In this document: one piece after another, positions 8,334-16,344 of the stretch
How the letters are laid out: each line of letters begins with the position of its first letter
Position numbering within the stretch: position 1 is the first letter of the stretch
NCBI RefSeq assembly: GCF_014643835.1
Contig: NZ_BMKD01000006.1
Span: 1-64,000, forward strand
Direction of reading: 5' to 3'
DNA from: Mucilaginibacter rubeus
GTDB taxonomy: Bacteria > Bacteroidota > Bacteroidia > Sphingobacteriales > Sphingobacteriaceae
DNA: 64,000 nt
Notes under the pieces: model-generated
What the model was told of the DNA's origin: nothing
The model's input: only the letters and a program-made list of their open reading frames with translations
The model's database searches: none
Position numbers and translations under genes: made by a program

Positions 8334-9263
8334 ATGACTATACTTGAAAAAATCCTATATCCGCTTAAAAAAGAGATTTTTCTTGACAACTACCAGGATA
8401 CTAAAGTTCTTTTTATCAAAGGGGAACAAGAGAAATTTAAAGATTTCTTTTCTTTTGATGACCTTAATTTTTTTTTGAACACCCATGCAAACAGCATTCA
8501 GTTTCCAGAAATACGTCTATCTCTGGATGGGAAAATACTGGATCCGGGACTTTACCAGGAAACTATACCAGTCTATTCAAATGATTCATTTGAAAAAACA
8601 AAAATAGATCCACGAAAAGTCAGCGACCTGATCAATAAAAATGCCTCTCTGATTATCAGTGGTATTCACGAATATAACCTGAATATACAAAGCTTTGCGC
8701 ATCAGCTATCAGAAGAACTTACCAGCGACATTAACATTACCCTGTTTTACAATACGATCAATCAACCCTCCTTTGATACCCACTGCGATCCCGTAGCGGT
8801 ATTTACCGTTCAGCTTGAAGGGCAAAAAAAATGGGAGATTTTCGGAGAGGGGTATAACTCTCCGGACAAAGAAAATTCGCTACCGGCTATAGAATACATA
8901 CTGGAAAAAGGGGATATATTATATATTCCAAGCGGGGTATGGCATAAAGCTAGCCCCGAGACAAACAATTCCTTAAGTATGTCCATAGCTGTTCGGAATA
9001 ATAATATATTGGATCTGATTGCCTGTATCCTGGAATGCTATATCCATCCCGAATTATTAAAAAATGAGCTTTATTATATGCCAATGCCCCGCGATCAGGA
9101 AGCTTTAACCAGACTCAAAACACAGATCAAAAACGATCTGGTTAAATGTATCGAAAACCTCGACGACCAACAGTTTTCTCAAATCATTGCAACGTTAAAT
9201 CGTGAGGATAGAGTAAAGAAAGGAAATAGTACCTACCATGTTCCATTTGATCTGGGAAATTAA
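8334..9263 (+). CDS. JmjC/cupin-like Fe(II) oxygenase, candidate tailoring enzyme
   Basis: A 309-residue protein of the cupin_4/JmjC superfamily. The iron-binding facial triad is visible as H150-x-D152 (THCDPVAVFTVQLEGQKKWEIF region, typical of ribosomal-oxygenase-like proteins) and H204 in PSGVWHKA. Such enzymes use 2-oxoglutarate and O2 to hydroxylate protein or peptide side chains. The gene starts nine bases after lanB, so it very probably belongs to the same transcript and could hydroxylate the lanthipeptide. The target residue is unknown. The C-terminal 90 residues are helical and show no recognisable winged-helix motif. Confidence 0.8.
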   Translation: MTILEKILYPLKKEIFLDNYQDTKVLFIKGEQEKFKDFFSFDDLNFFLNTHANSIQFPEIRLSLDGKILDPGLYQETIPVYSNDSFEKTKIDPRKVSDLINKNASLIISGIHEYNLNIQSFAHQLSEELTSDINITLFYNTINQPSFDTHCDPVAVFTVQLEGQKKWEIFGEGYNSPDKENSLPAIEYILEKGDILYIPSGVWHKASPETNNSLSMSIAVRNNNILDLIACILECYIHPELLKNELYYMPMPRDQEALTRLKTQIKNDLVKCIENLDDQQFSQIIATLNREDRVKKGNSTYHVPFDLGN

Positions 9264-9299
9264 TTAATCTATATCCGCAGACAAATTATTATAAGGCAA

Positions 9300-10397
9300 A
9301 TGAGTAAAACAATACCGGAAGACCTCCTCGTAAGCATATTCAAACTCAAATGGTCAGATTTTGCGAGATCAAAAGAGGAGCAAAACATGACTTATGATTT
9401 TAAAAAAGTCTTGATAGTTTCAGAAAATAAAGAGTTAAAGCAACTGATAAACAGCAAACAGAAGCCGAAGGAAATCGATAAAATCAGGATCCTGAAAGAA
9501 GAATACGAAAAACTTGTAGTGCCGTTGAACCTAAAAGAAGATAACACTGTTCTCAGGAAACTTATAAAGCTTGATCGAAGGGTAGAAAGCGATTTTGATG
9601 GTGATAGCTATTTGTACTTAAAACAATGGGGGTTATCTGTCTGGGGATTATATTATTACAAAAACGAAAATTTTGGGAAAGCAAAGTCTAAGCTTATTGA
9701 ATGCATTGCCTTAAATGAATTTTTGATTGGCAAAGGATTAAAAACTGCCATATTCAGAATATTTGAACAAAATATGAACCTGTCGGCTATATATATTCAG
9801 GAAGGTCGAATAAAGGAGGGTTTGAGGCTAAAAAACCACCTCTTGCAGTATTTATCAAATGGCAAATCAAGCAAAATGCTGGTCAGCAGAATGTTTAAAG
9901 ACAATCCATTATATCATTCGCACATATACATCAGAGAAGGCTGCCTTTACCAGCTTTTCAGAAAAATGGCGGCATGGCCATTAGATCATCGGAAAGACTT
10001 TTACGATGATTTTTTTGTTTTTAAACTGTTTTTCGATAAGATCAGCATGAAAGAAGATACCAATGATCGCGAGATTATGAAGTTTTGGATATATATCAAA
10101 AGAAATTTTTACAAGGGCAATTATGAAAAATACAAAGATGCTTTCACGCAATTCATGAACACCACCTTGTCTTATAAATTTGATATACTCAAACTCTCAC
10201 TAATCTCAGATATTTTACAAATGGTAGAATCATCTGAAATTGGATATGAAAACGATTTTTATACTTTAACAAATACGTTTATAAGCGAAAAGCTCATCGG
10301 AATAAATGAGTTCAAAAGCCATTTCATCAGACGGATGCCTCCCGAAGCAGAAATTTCGCGACGGGCTGAAAAAAACAGCGGAAATAATACCTTTTGA
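9300..10397 (+). CDS. Helical protein of unknown function in the lanthipeptide operon
   Basis: A 365-residue, Lys/Glu-rich, largely helical protein without signal peptide or membrane segments. The middle (about residues 110-200, around WGLSVWGLYYYKNENFGKAKSKLIECI) has tetratricopeptide-like spacing, but I cannot assign a family. It follows the oxygenase gene by 36 bases in the same orientation and shares the A/T-rich composition of the cluster, so it is likely a cluster member. The last 15 or so codons run into a region resembling a decayed glycoside hydrolase, so the original C-terminus may have been replaced. A role in binding precursor, immunity or regulation is possible but unsupported. 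Confidence 0.65.
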   Translation: MSKTIPEDLLVSIFKLKWSDFARSKEEQNMTYDFKKVLIVSENKELKQLINSKQKPKEIDKIRILKEEYEKLVVPLNLKEDNTVLRKLIKLDRRVESDFDGDSYLYLKQWGLSVWGLYYYKNENFGKAKSKLIECIALNEFLIGKGLKTAIFRIFEQNMNLSAIYIQEGRIKEGLRLKNHLLQYLSNGKSSKMLVSRMFKDNPLYHSHIYIREGCLYQLFRKMAAWPLDHRKDFYDDFFVFKLFFDKISMKEDTNDREIMKFWIYIKRNFYKGNYEKYKDAFTQFMNTTLSYKFDILKLSLISDILQMVESSEIGYENDFYTLTNTFISEKLIGINEFKSHFIRRMPPEAEISRRAEKNSGNNTF

Positions 10398-10799
10398 TAA
10401 CTGCCATCTGCCGGATATCTATATTCCTGCAGACCTGACCATTCTCATTAGAGCAATGGATTGTGTACCTCGCCCGGCGCCCCCTTATAGAAAGCGTCGC
10501 CTATGTGCAGCAACATGTCAATATGTTATGCACTGTAGACGATTTCTGGGACAACTGGCACATGCTCAAAAACTATTTTGATGTTTTTAAAAGATGGAAT
10601 GCCTACCGCATACCCGGAAGCTGGCCCGACGGTGATAAGCTGCCGTTTGGCAGGATTGGTATCCGTACCGAAAGGGGTGATAACCGCATGAGTAGGTTCA
10701 GCCGAGATGAGCAATACATTGATGAGCCTATGGTGTATTTTTCACTCACCGCCGATGTTTGGCGGGGATTTGCCCAGCAATGATCCCTTTATGGAAAAA
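10390..10799 (+). pseudogene. Remnant of a GH27 alpha-galactosidase-like gene
   Basis: Decayed coding sequence resembling the catalytic barrel of GH27-type enzymes. One frame reads DDFWDNWHMLKNYFDVFKRW, then GSWPDGDKLPFGRIGIR and MSRFSRDEQY, matching the family's DDFWD and GHWPDxDMLPxGxIGIR motifs. After a frameshift near 10717 the neighbouring frame continues LMSLWCIFHSPPMFGGDLPS, as expected for the family's LMTLWxIFRSPLMFGGDLP segment. A second shift lies near 10450. The N-terminal half, the signal peptide and the C-terminal domain are absent. The substrate of the ancestral enzyme cannot be inferred beyond an alpha-galactoside-like link. Confidence 0.75.
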
Positions 10800-10885
10800 C
10801 CATTTTGGTTGCCCCCTCTTCGCCAATTCCGTCTGCATTCCTAACTACTTGATTATAATAATAAAAAGCGGGCAAATTCAAATTG
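10796..10885 (-). pseudogene. 3' fragment related to the small gene at 28.7 kb
   Basis: On the minus strand this reads AFYYYNQVVRNADGIGEEGA followed by TKMVF. It aligns with the C-terminal part of the 79-residue ORF at 28680-28919 (FFYNSQAVLNVNEIGEEGA, then IKMA). The DNA is also alike over roughly 75 bases. The fragment abuts the end of the GH27 remnant, so it marks a junction in this rearranged region. The function of the family is unknown to me. Confidence 0.6.
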
Positions 10886-11090
10886 GCGGCAGGGGCATTA
10901 TGTTATGGTTTATCCACCTGGTAATTGCCCCTTACTTTTCCGCTGTTCAGTCTCGCATGAACTGCGGACCGTAAATAAGTAACAAATAAGACAGCGTATA
11001 TCGGAACTAATAAAATAGTTCGACTAAATGCAAGCTTAGCGTTTAGTATTGCCCCAATAAATTTGGTCAGTTTTTGAATTAAAATAATTC

Positions 11091-11134
11091 GGTGTTCAAT
11101 AAATCCACCATGTTGAATTTATTGAACACCTTTT
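11091..11134. terminator. Perfect inverted repeat with T-tract
   Basis: Arms of 14 bases (GGTGTTCAATAAAT at 11091-11104 and its exact complement at 11117-11130) flank a 12-base loop, and TTTT follows on the plus strand. This has the form of a rho-independent terminator. It lies inside a scar of gene remnants, downstream of the leftward recombinase fragment, and may have belonged to a lost mobile element. A 36-codon leftward ORF (11154-11264, MCTETGKLIEHIYSF at its start) lies next to it without recognisable function. Confidence 0.5.
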
Positions 11135-11269
11135 ACAAAGAAAAATGGCTCAATTATTCGTGTTTCTCACGTAACTTTTGCTCCTCGTATTTCTCCAAAA
11201 TCCGCTCTACGATCATCAGGAAGCTATAAATGTGTTCAATTAATTTCCCAGTTTCGGTACACATGGGAT

Positions 11270-11577
11270 TTATGGACAAATCCGGCAAAGCTGTTCGATA
11301 TCGAGCAGCCTTTTTGCTTTAATATTCAGTAAGTTATGAGCGAACTCCGGATTTATTGTAGGTGTTCGACACATACCATTTTTCCCCAGCGTATCTATTA
11401 AACCATTTTTGTAAGTACTAGGTTCGATCTCATCATTCATCATCTTTTCCTCCAACCTTTCAATTTTAGTTTCAATATCCGTCAACTCTTTTTGACGGTC
11501 ACCAATTTTTTCGACTATTCCCTTTAACGTAGCTTGTAGATTGGGCGTTTCGGAGATATGTTACACCCTATTCCGGC
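11270..11577 (-). pseudogene. C-terminal remnant of a serine site-specific recombinase
   Basis: The minus-strand frame is open from just after a stop near 11575 and encodes a coiled-coil segment (KIERLEEKMMNDEIEPSTY) typical of the region after the zinc ribbon in large serine recombinases. A C-terminal tail follows (CRTPTINPEFAHN, then LLDIEQ), matching the YRTPxxNPxFxxN/LLxxEQ ending of Bacteroidota recombinases. The catalytic resolvase domain is absent upstream, and the segment between coiled coil and tail appears deleted. Intact relatives mobilise integrative elements, so this is probably the trace of an element that once inserted beside the lanthipeptide cluster. Confidence 0.55.
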
Positions 11578-11840
11578 ATCCTTCATAAAAATTTTGTCGT
11601 CACGCCCCGGACCGCCAGCAGTGTAAATACACACATATGCCACCGTAAATTACCGCGGATTGACGAACTGATCATGGCCAGGCCTCCGTTTCAATACGTC
11701 AACCAAATTTTGATCAGGATCAAGCCACAACGGTATGAATGACTTTAACTTTGAAGGCACCTGCCGGAATTACCCGGAAGCCCAATGCTCTTCATTATTG
11801 AGGCGGGAAAACATTCATCTTCACATATTTATGCAAACCT
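11578..11840. other. Non-coding flank of the scar region
   Basis: No convincing ORF or hairpin was seen. Together with 10886-11090 and 11135-11269 it completes about one kilobase between the lanthipeptide cluster and the next intact gene that holds only remnants. Confidence 0.4.
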
Positions 11841-12533
11841 ATGGCAACAAACGATCGGCTACGCTACCCCTTTGAACGGCTCGATGAAATCATCGGCACA
11901 GCGCTCGTTCCCGGAAGCAGCACCTCGAAACAGATCAGTCTAAAAGATCTGCCCGGCCTGCAACAGCAAATCCGTTCCGAAATCGGAAAGATCTGGAAAA
12001 ACCTGAGCGCTCAAACCTTCCTGCTCTTAAGCCATAAAAAGATCGCCGCTATGCTCCGGCAATACCAGGAAAGCCTGGACGAACTTAAATGGCAGGCCAT
12101 AGTCAACATGGTCGCCTATCCCGAAGACAATCCCCTGAACAGCTTCTTTAATCAGGTCCTCGCGGAACTCGAACAGCTGGACCAGCAATTCCGGCGCCGC
12201 TACCGACATTATTTTAACGGCGAGACGGATACTCATAAATCAGCCGGCAGCGGACCGGCAGCGGGGGATCACCAACCTCTTTTTAAAATTACCTGCCGGC
12301 TGAGCGTCGACCAGGTCGCTATCCTTTTAAAGGCCGCCGACGAAACCCGGCTGCTGAGCGCCCGTTCGTTCAGCCTTGTTCTCCGCAGCATTACGCCTTT
12401 CCTTTCAACGGAAAGAATGCCCAATTTTTCCTGGAAAAGCGCGCGTAGCAGCACCTTGAAAATAGAAGAGCGGGATAAAGCGATAGCTATCGGCACGCTT
12501 GAGGAACTGATCAGAAAAATTAAGACCTATTGA
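11841..12533 (+). CDS. Hypothetical protein with RteC-like C-terminal region
   Basis: A 230-residue soluble protein. The N-terminal half is helical and contains an LLSHKKIAAMLRQYQ segment. The C-terminal 85 residues (LFKITCRLSVDQVAILLKAA onward, with a late SWKSARSSTLKIEERD segment) resemble the helical tail common in Bacteroidota proteins related to RteC and to phage or transposon accessory proteins. The codon use is clearly more G/C-rich than in the lanthipeptide genes, which suggests a different history. It stands alone between the scar and a leftward operon. The function is unknown; the resemblance is by eye only. Confidence 0.6.
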   Translation: MATNDRLRYPFERLDEIIGTALVPGSSTSKQISLKDLPGLQQQIRSEIGKIWKNLSAQTFLLLSHKKIAAMLRQYQESLDELKWQAIVNMVAYPEDNPLNSFFNQVLAELEQLDQQFRRRYRHYFNGETDTHKSAGSGPAAGDHQPLFKITCRLSVDQVAILLKAADETRLLSARSFSLVLRSITPFLSTERMPNFSWKSARSSTLKIEERDKAIAIGTLEELIRKIKTY

Positions 12534-12696
12534 CGGGCAGCTGCTTCCGCTAAGACTGACGCACTCATCAGGGATGAGTACCTGTCGATTATCAGCCTCA
12601 TCGTTTGACCGGACTCATGAGCCGGATACTGGAAAACCCGATCCGGATCGCGCTGGCTTATCGCTATAAATGATCTTTGATCCTGTTCTAAAATAT

Positions 12697-13482
12697 CTAA
12701 TAAATGGGATATTTTAGTTTAAAAGTTTGTACCAGTGTTCCTCTGGACAGGGTATCTTCCCGGCTGATCATTACATATAAATGTCGTTTGGAAGGTTTTC
12801 TGAACTTAATTGTACCGGTTGCCGTTGAATCTGCGTAGATGAATGTCGTTTTCAAGTTCAGACAACAATCATCGGTGACCGTGTCAGTAACCACCTTTTT
12901 ATTTATAACGGTGTCTGATAACAGCGTAATTTTATTCCAGGAGTTCTTCCGGGAGCTGATCTTCAGTACGATGACCTGGTCTCTCGCGGACACAGTTGAA
13001 ACTGCATTCAGGGATACGCAAGGTGTCGTTTGCCTTACGACGGGGTTGAACGCGGGTGACCCAAATTGGATGAGTAAACCTATGCTGTAAAGAAAGACGC
13101 CTATTGAAGTTAAAATAACCGCAGACTTAAACCGGGAATTACTCCGCTTTATAGCATCATTGAAAGCAGTTTGTATCGAGGCAACTTCATTGGCATAAAA
13201 GGATTGCGGAACCGGGAATCCGGCGACCGTTGCCAGCCAATAGGCCAGCGTCAATCCCATAAAACCTAACCCAAGTACCAACAAAGCCCATACATTCCAG
13301 TCGCTCTTACCAAAAACGGTCGAACCAATGGTCGTAGCCGTGTAGACACTGAATACCCAAGCGATGGTAGCCTGAAGTTTTTGCACGGCATCTTTTCTGA
13401 TTTGTGTAGAATTGTATATTTCTTCCGCTCCTATATTCAGCCAGAATATGTCTGAGCTCTGGTTTTGATCGTTAATGGGCAT
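12697..13482 (-). CDS. Membrane protein with three predicted helices
   Basis: A 261-residue protein with three hydrophobic segments at about residues 40-58 (IAWVFSVYTATTIGSTVF), 65-88 and 121-140 (VILTSIGVFLYSIGLLIQFG). About 120 residues follow, rich in Thr, Val and Lys, that look beta-structured and are probably on one face of the inner membrane. There is no cleavable signal peptide. It is the last gene of a four-gene leftward operon with gaps of 4 to 11 bases. I do not recognise the family. Confidence 0.7.
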   Translation of the reverse strand: MPINDQNQSSDIFWLNIGAEEIYNSTQIRKDAVQKLQATIAWVFSVYTATTIGSTVFGKSDWNVWALLVLGLGFMGLTLAYWLATVAGFPVPQSFYANEVASIQTAFNDAIKRSNSRFKSAVILTSIGVFLYSIGLLIQFGSPAFNPVVRQTTPCVSLNAVSTVSARDQVIVLKISSRKNSWNKITLLSDTVINKKVVTDTVTDDCCLNLKTTFIYADSTATGTIKFRKPSKRHLYVMISREDTLSRGTLVQTFKLKYPIY

Positions 13483-13486
13483 AACA

Positions 13487-13795
13487 TTAAGAACATTTAA
13501 GTTGATATTGATTCTTGTGACCTAATACACAGATCAGGGTAAAGAGGTGAACTTCCGATGCCCCTTCTGCAGCTTTTTTATGTATCTGGTAACGCGCCTG
13601 TACATCCTGAAAACCCAATTCGCTTTCCATTATCGCATCCAGGTGATTAATACCTGTCATAGCTTCTTTGTCGCCCGGGGTGTTTTCCAGGCGCTCCATC
13701 AGATCAGTCCGGATCTGAAACAACGCATTTGTTTTTATACAGGGATCCGAGATCCAATGAGGACATCCCGGGGTAATACATTTGATATTTGGCAT
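13487..13795 (-). CDS. Small Cys-containing protein of unknown function
   Basis: A 102-residue soluble protein beginning MPNIKCITPGCPHW, with C6, C11 and C19 near the N-terminus, which could bind metal. The remainder is helical. It has no signal peptide. It ends four bases before the following membrane-protein gene and begins 11 bases after the preceding one, so it is translated as part of the operon. No family assignment is possible by eye. Confidence 0.6.
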   Translation of the reverse strand: MPNIKCITPGCPHWISDPCIKTNALFQIRTDLMERLENTPGDKEAMTGINHLDAIMESELGFQDVQARYQIHKKAAEGASEVHLFTLICVLGHKNQYQLKCS

Positions 13796-13806
13796 ATGAT
13801 ATGGGG

Positions 13807-14985
13807 TTATTTATTCGTTGTACTGTTATCGTCAAGATTCCATTGAATCGACAGAAACCCAAACAGCTTGGGATGTTTAACGTCATATTTTAGGGTAACG
13901 GGTAAAGACATTGATTTGGAAAAATGAACCCGAAAAATGGCGTTTGCGTTTACCGTGTTCCTCGCCTCATTAGCATAAGTTTGGCCATGATCCAGCCAGA
14001 TATCCTCACAGGCCAGTTCAAATTCGAATAAAGGGCTCCCGCCGCCTGACTTATCGTTAATCAATACTTTATTGATGCCCAGGGAAGCCCTCGAAATATT
14101 TCGGGACAAGCCACGCTTACTAATTGAATCCTGTAAAAAGATATTGTTTAACTGCAGGTCAACGTTCCATGCTTTATTATGATTTTTACCAAGACCAACG
14201 AGGTATTCAAAAGAAATATTCAGGCTGTCGATCTTACCGGTATTCGATCTGTACCGGGAATTGATACCCAGTGTTGCCAGGCCTCTCGAGTTGAGCGCTT
14301 TCACCTTGGCATTATAAACCTGTTGCAGGCTATCCAAGAAGGCGCTTTCGTCTCTGTGCAACATTAATGCGGAGAGACTGTCACGCACTGCCAAAAGTCC
14401 TTTTGGAAGATCCATCAGATTATTGGAGTCCCTGTATTTATTAATACCGGCAACCAGTTCCTGAACAAGGGCAGGGTCTCCCGTTATTTTGTCTTTATAG
14501 ATCTTCAATGCCTTTTCCTGAAAATTCCCGATGGCTTTCAGGCCGGATACGAGGATATTAAAAAAGTTAAAATCACTGCTGTCCCGGCGGTTTACGATCG
14601 CATATTTGAATCCGCCATTAAATATATTGTAGCTTCCGGAGTTGTCCTTACTCACCCCCAGTTGATATTCAAAATTCCGTTGAAATTTCCCTAACTTACT
14701 GTTATAATAATCTGACAAGTCCAATTTCCCGTGTTTAAAAAAATTGGCTGTTCCGAATAACGTAGACTTAAACGTAAATCCGCCATTATTTTCAGTCGTC
14801 ACACCGGCCTGTACGAACTTTGAAAGCGCTTCATAGCTTATACCCGCTTTAGATGGCCCTTTTTGAAAAAAACGCTCCACTTCAGGATTGAACTTATCAG
14901 TGTCAGCCATCAGACTATCTGCCCGACCAAAGGCTTTTCCTGTTAGAAACAGCACAAACAGCGCCATGAGAGAAAGTTTTTTCAT
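13807..14985 (-). CDS. Predicted outer-membrane or periplasmic protein
   Basis: A 392-residue protein with a clear signal peptide (MKKLSLMALFVLFLTGKAFG). The mature part contains many alternating polar and hydrophobic stretches (for example GGFTFKSTLFGTANFF and YQLGVSKDNSGSYNIF) and ends in strands with aromatic residues (FGFLSIQWNLD), as in outer-membrane beta-barrels. A helical insert lies at about residues 150-220. It is second in the leftward operon, eight bases after the HELLE-motif gene. No close family is recognised, and a barrel fold is inferred from pattern only. Confidence 0.65.
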   Translation of the reverse strand: MKKLSLMALFVLFLTGKAFGRADSLMADTDKFNPEVERFFQKGPSKAGISYEALSKFVQAGVTTENNGGFTFKSTLFGTANFFKHGKLDLSDYYNSKLGKFQRNFEYQLGVSKDNSGSYNIFNGGFKYAIVNRRDSSDFNFFNILVSGLKAIGNFQEKALKIYKDKITGDPALVQELVAGINKYRDSNNLMDLPKGLLAVRDSLSALMLHRDESAFLDSLQQVYNAKVKALNSRGLATLGINSRYRSNTGKIDSLNISFEYLVGLGKNHNKAWNVDLQLNNIFLQDSISKRGLSRNISRASLGINKVLINDKSGGGSPLFEFELACEDIWLDHGQTYANEARNTVNANAIFRVHFSKSMSLPVTLKYDVKHPKLFGFLSIQWNLDDNSTTNK

Positions 14986-14993
14986 GATCTATA

Positions 14994-16067
14994 TCAGTTT
15001 AAAGTATATGGCTTAATAAAACTTTTGATGATATTGCCGGAAAAGGAATTATCATCGGCAGTTGTTAACACGTTCCCCCGTGCGTCTGTAACCTCCACTG
15101 TGATTTTTCCGCCGTTTGGCGCGCTTCCGGTTACCACAATTATCTGAATACCTGGCGCTTGGTTAACGGTAAATGACTGCGTGTCGCCATCATCAGAATT
15201 GATACATTTACCATCATTCCCCATGCTTACGTCAAAAAAGCATATACCGCCTTTCCCATCGTAAAACTTTACAGTGAAGGTGATAGGTCTCAGCCCTATT
15301 TCAGCTGTCAATTCCCGGGCAAATCTGTTTTTAGATGTTAAAACTTTATTCACATTGCTTTTAATCCACTGGACCTTTGGCGTTCTTCTCCTTTCCCGCC
15401 TGCTGCCTATATACGCACGCATGCTGTACTTGAGCGACTGGCCAGTTGCGTATTTTTGCTGCCAGCCGCCGCCTGCGTTAACGTTATAGTATCCGATATA
15501 CCCGCCGGGCAATAACTCAAAAGCTTGGGTGATATGGTTGCAATAATCATATTGCGTGTTAGGCAGGTTAAAGTTTTGAAACCAGGATGGGAAAACAAAA
15601 TCGGATACCTGAACGCCGTTGATCGCGTAACTGTAGCGGTCGTCTTCACAGGCATCACAATTTTCGTAAGCGTAAAGGATCCCACCGTTGGCCGAGTTTT
15701 CGATAAAAACGGTCAGATTGATATCCGGGTCGCCAAGCATTTCCAGCAATTCATGACTGGCGGTAACGGTCCATGAGTTGCCGTATGCCAAATCCGTACC
15801 GGCAAAGACTTTGCCGAGCGGCAAACCTTCATTCGTTAAATCATGATAGCCCAAAGCGCCGGCCTGGTCCGAGTTGTTTAGAATAACCAATTGCCAGCAT
15901 CCGGCGGGTGCCTGACCGTCAGGATAGAAAGTGACCTCAGCATCGATTCCCCATGCCGGTTCAAAGTGTTCATGTACTTGTATCTGTAAGGCTGTAACTG
16001 CTGCGGCAACCTCGTCGTCTGTTAAGCCTGCAAATTGATTCAGGACTGCTATTCTGATACCGTTCAT
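14994..16067 (-). CDS. HELLE-motif putative metallopeptidase-like protein
   Basis: A 357-residue protein without a signal peptide. The segment TASHELLEMLGDPD (H105, E106, E109) matches the SHExxE-x-x-x-DP signature seen in a group of uncharacterised zincin-like proteins. The surrounding residues (EVTFYPD, DLAYGNSWTV, then YENCDACED) are consistent with an alpha/beta fold of about 200 residues. The C-terminal part from about residue 240 is beta-rich and could be an Ig-like or adhesion domain. It is the first gene of the leftward operon. Peptidase activity is unproven because the third zinc ligand of a classic HExxH site is replaced by Glu. Confidence 0.65.
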   Translation of the reverse strand: MNGIRIAVLNQFAGLTDDEVAAAVTALQIQVHEHFEPAWGIDAEVTFYPDGQAPAGCWQLVILNNSDQAGALGYHDLTNEGLPLGKVFAGTDLAYGNSWTVTASHELLEMLGDPDINLTVFIENSANGGILYAYENCDACEDDRYSYAINGVQVSDFVFPSWFQNFNLPNTQYDYCNHITQAFELLPGGYIGYYNVNAGGGWQQKYATGQSLKYSMRAYIGSRRERRRTPKVQWIKSNVNKVLTSKNRFARELTAEIGLRPITFTVKFYDGKGGICFFDVSMGNDGKCINSDDGDTQSFTVNQAPGIQIIVVTGSAPNGGKITVEVTDARGNVLTTADDNSFSGNIIKSFIKPYTLN

Positions 16068-16144
16068 TGTTTAAGTTTTTTAGCGTGAGCAATAAGTTTT
16101 GTACAGAACAAATTTAAATCGCTTATAAACAGATAATTAAGAGG

Positions 16145-16173
16145 AAAAACCCGGTATATAAAACCGGATTTTT
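16145..16173. other. Hairpin in divergent intergenic region
   Basis: Arms AAAAACCCGGT and ACCGGATTTTT (one mismatch) around a seven-base loop, followed by a T-run on the plus strand. It sits between the divergent starts of the HELLE-motif gene and the NarL-type regulator gene, so it does not obviously terminate a known gene. It may attenuate the regulator transcript, end a small RNA or serve as a protein-binding site. Confidence 0.35.
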
Positions 16174-16344
16174 CCGGTACAAAAATTTGACAGGAGGTTT
16201 TATAATTGTATTCGCTTCAGTAAGAAAAAGGCGGTTAAGCTCTTTGAGGTATAATTTTTTTTGTGCAAATTAGATCGGCTTATGCAGGTATGCAATATTA
16301 AGCACAATAACAACCTAACATCGATCTGAATCACAAATTTCCCC

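Noticed and set aside
10306-10581. 91-residue rightward ORF
   Set aside because: It overlaps the end of the helical-protein gene and represents one frame of the GH27 remnant rather than a gene of its own.
12697-13482. Bacterial gasdermin candidate next to the C11 peptidase
   Set aside because: The protein has three clear transmembrane helices and a beta-rich tail, unlike the gasdermin fold, so a gasdermin assignment is not supported.
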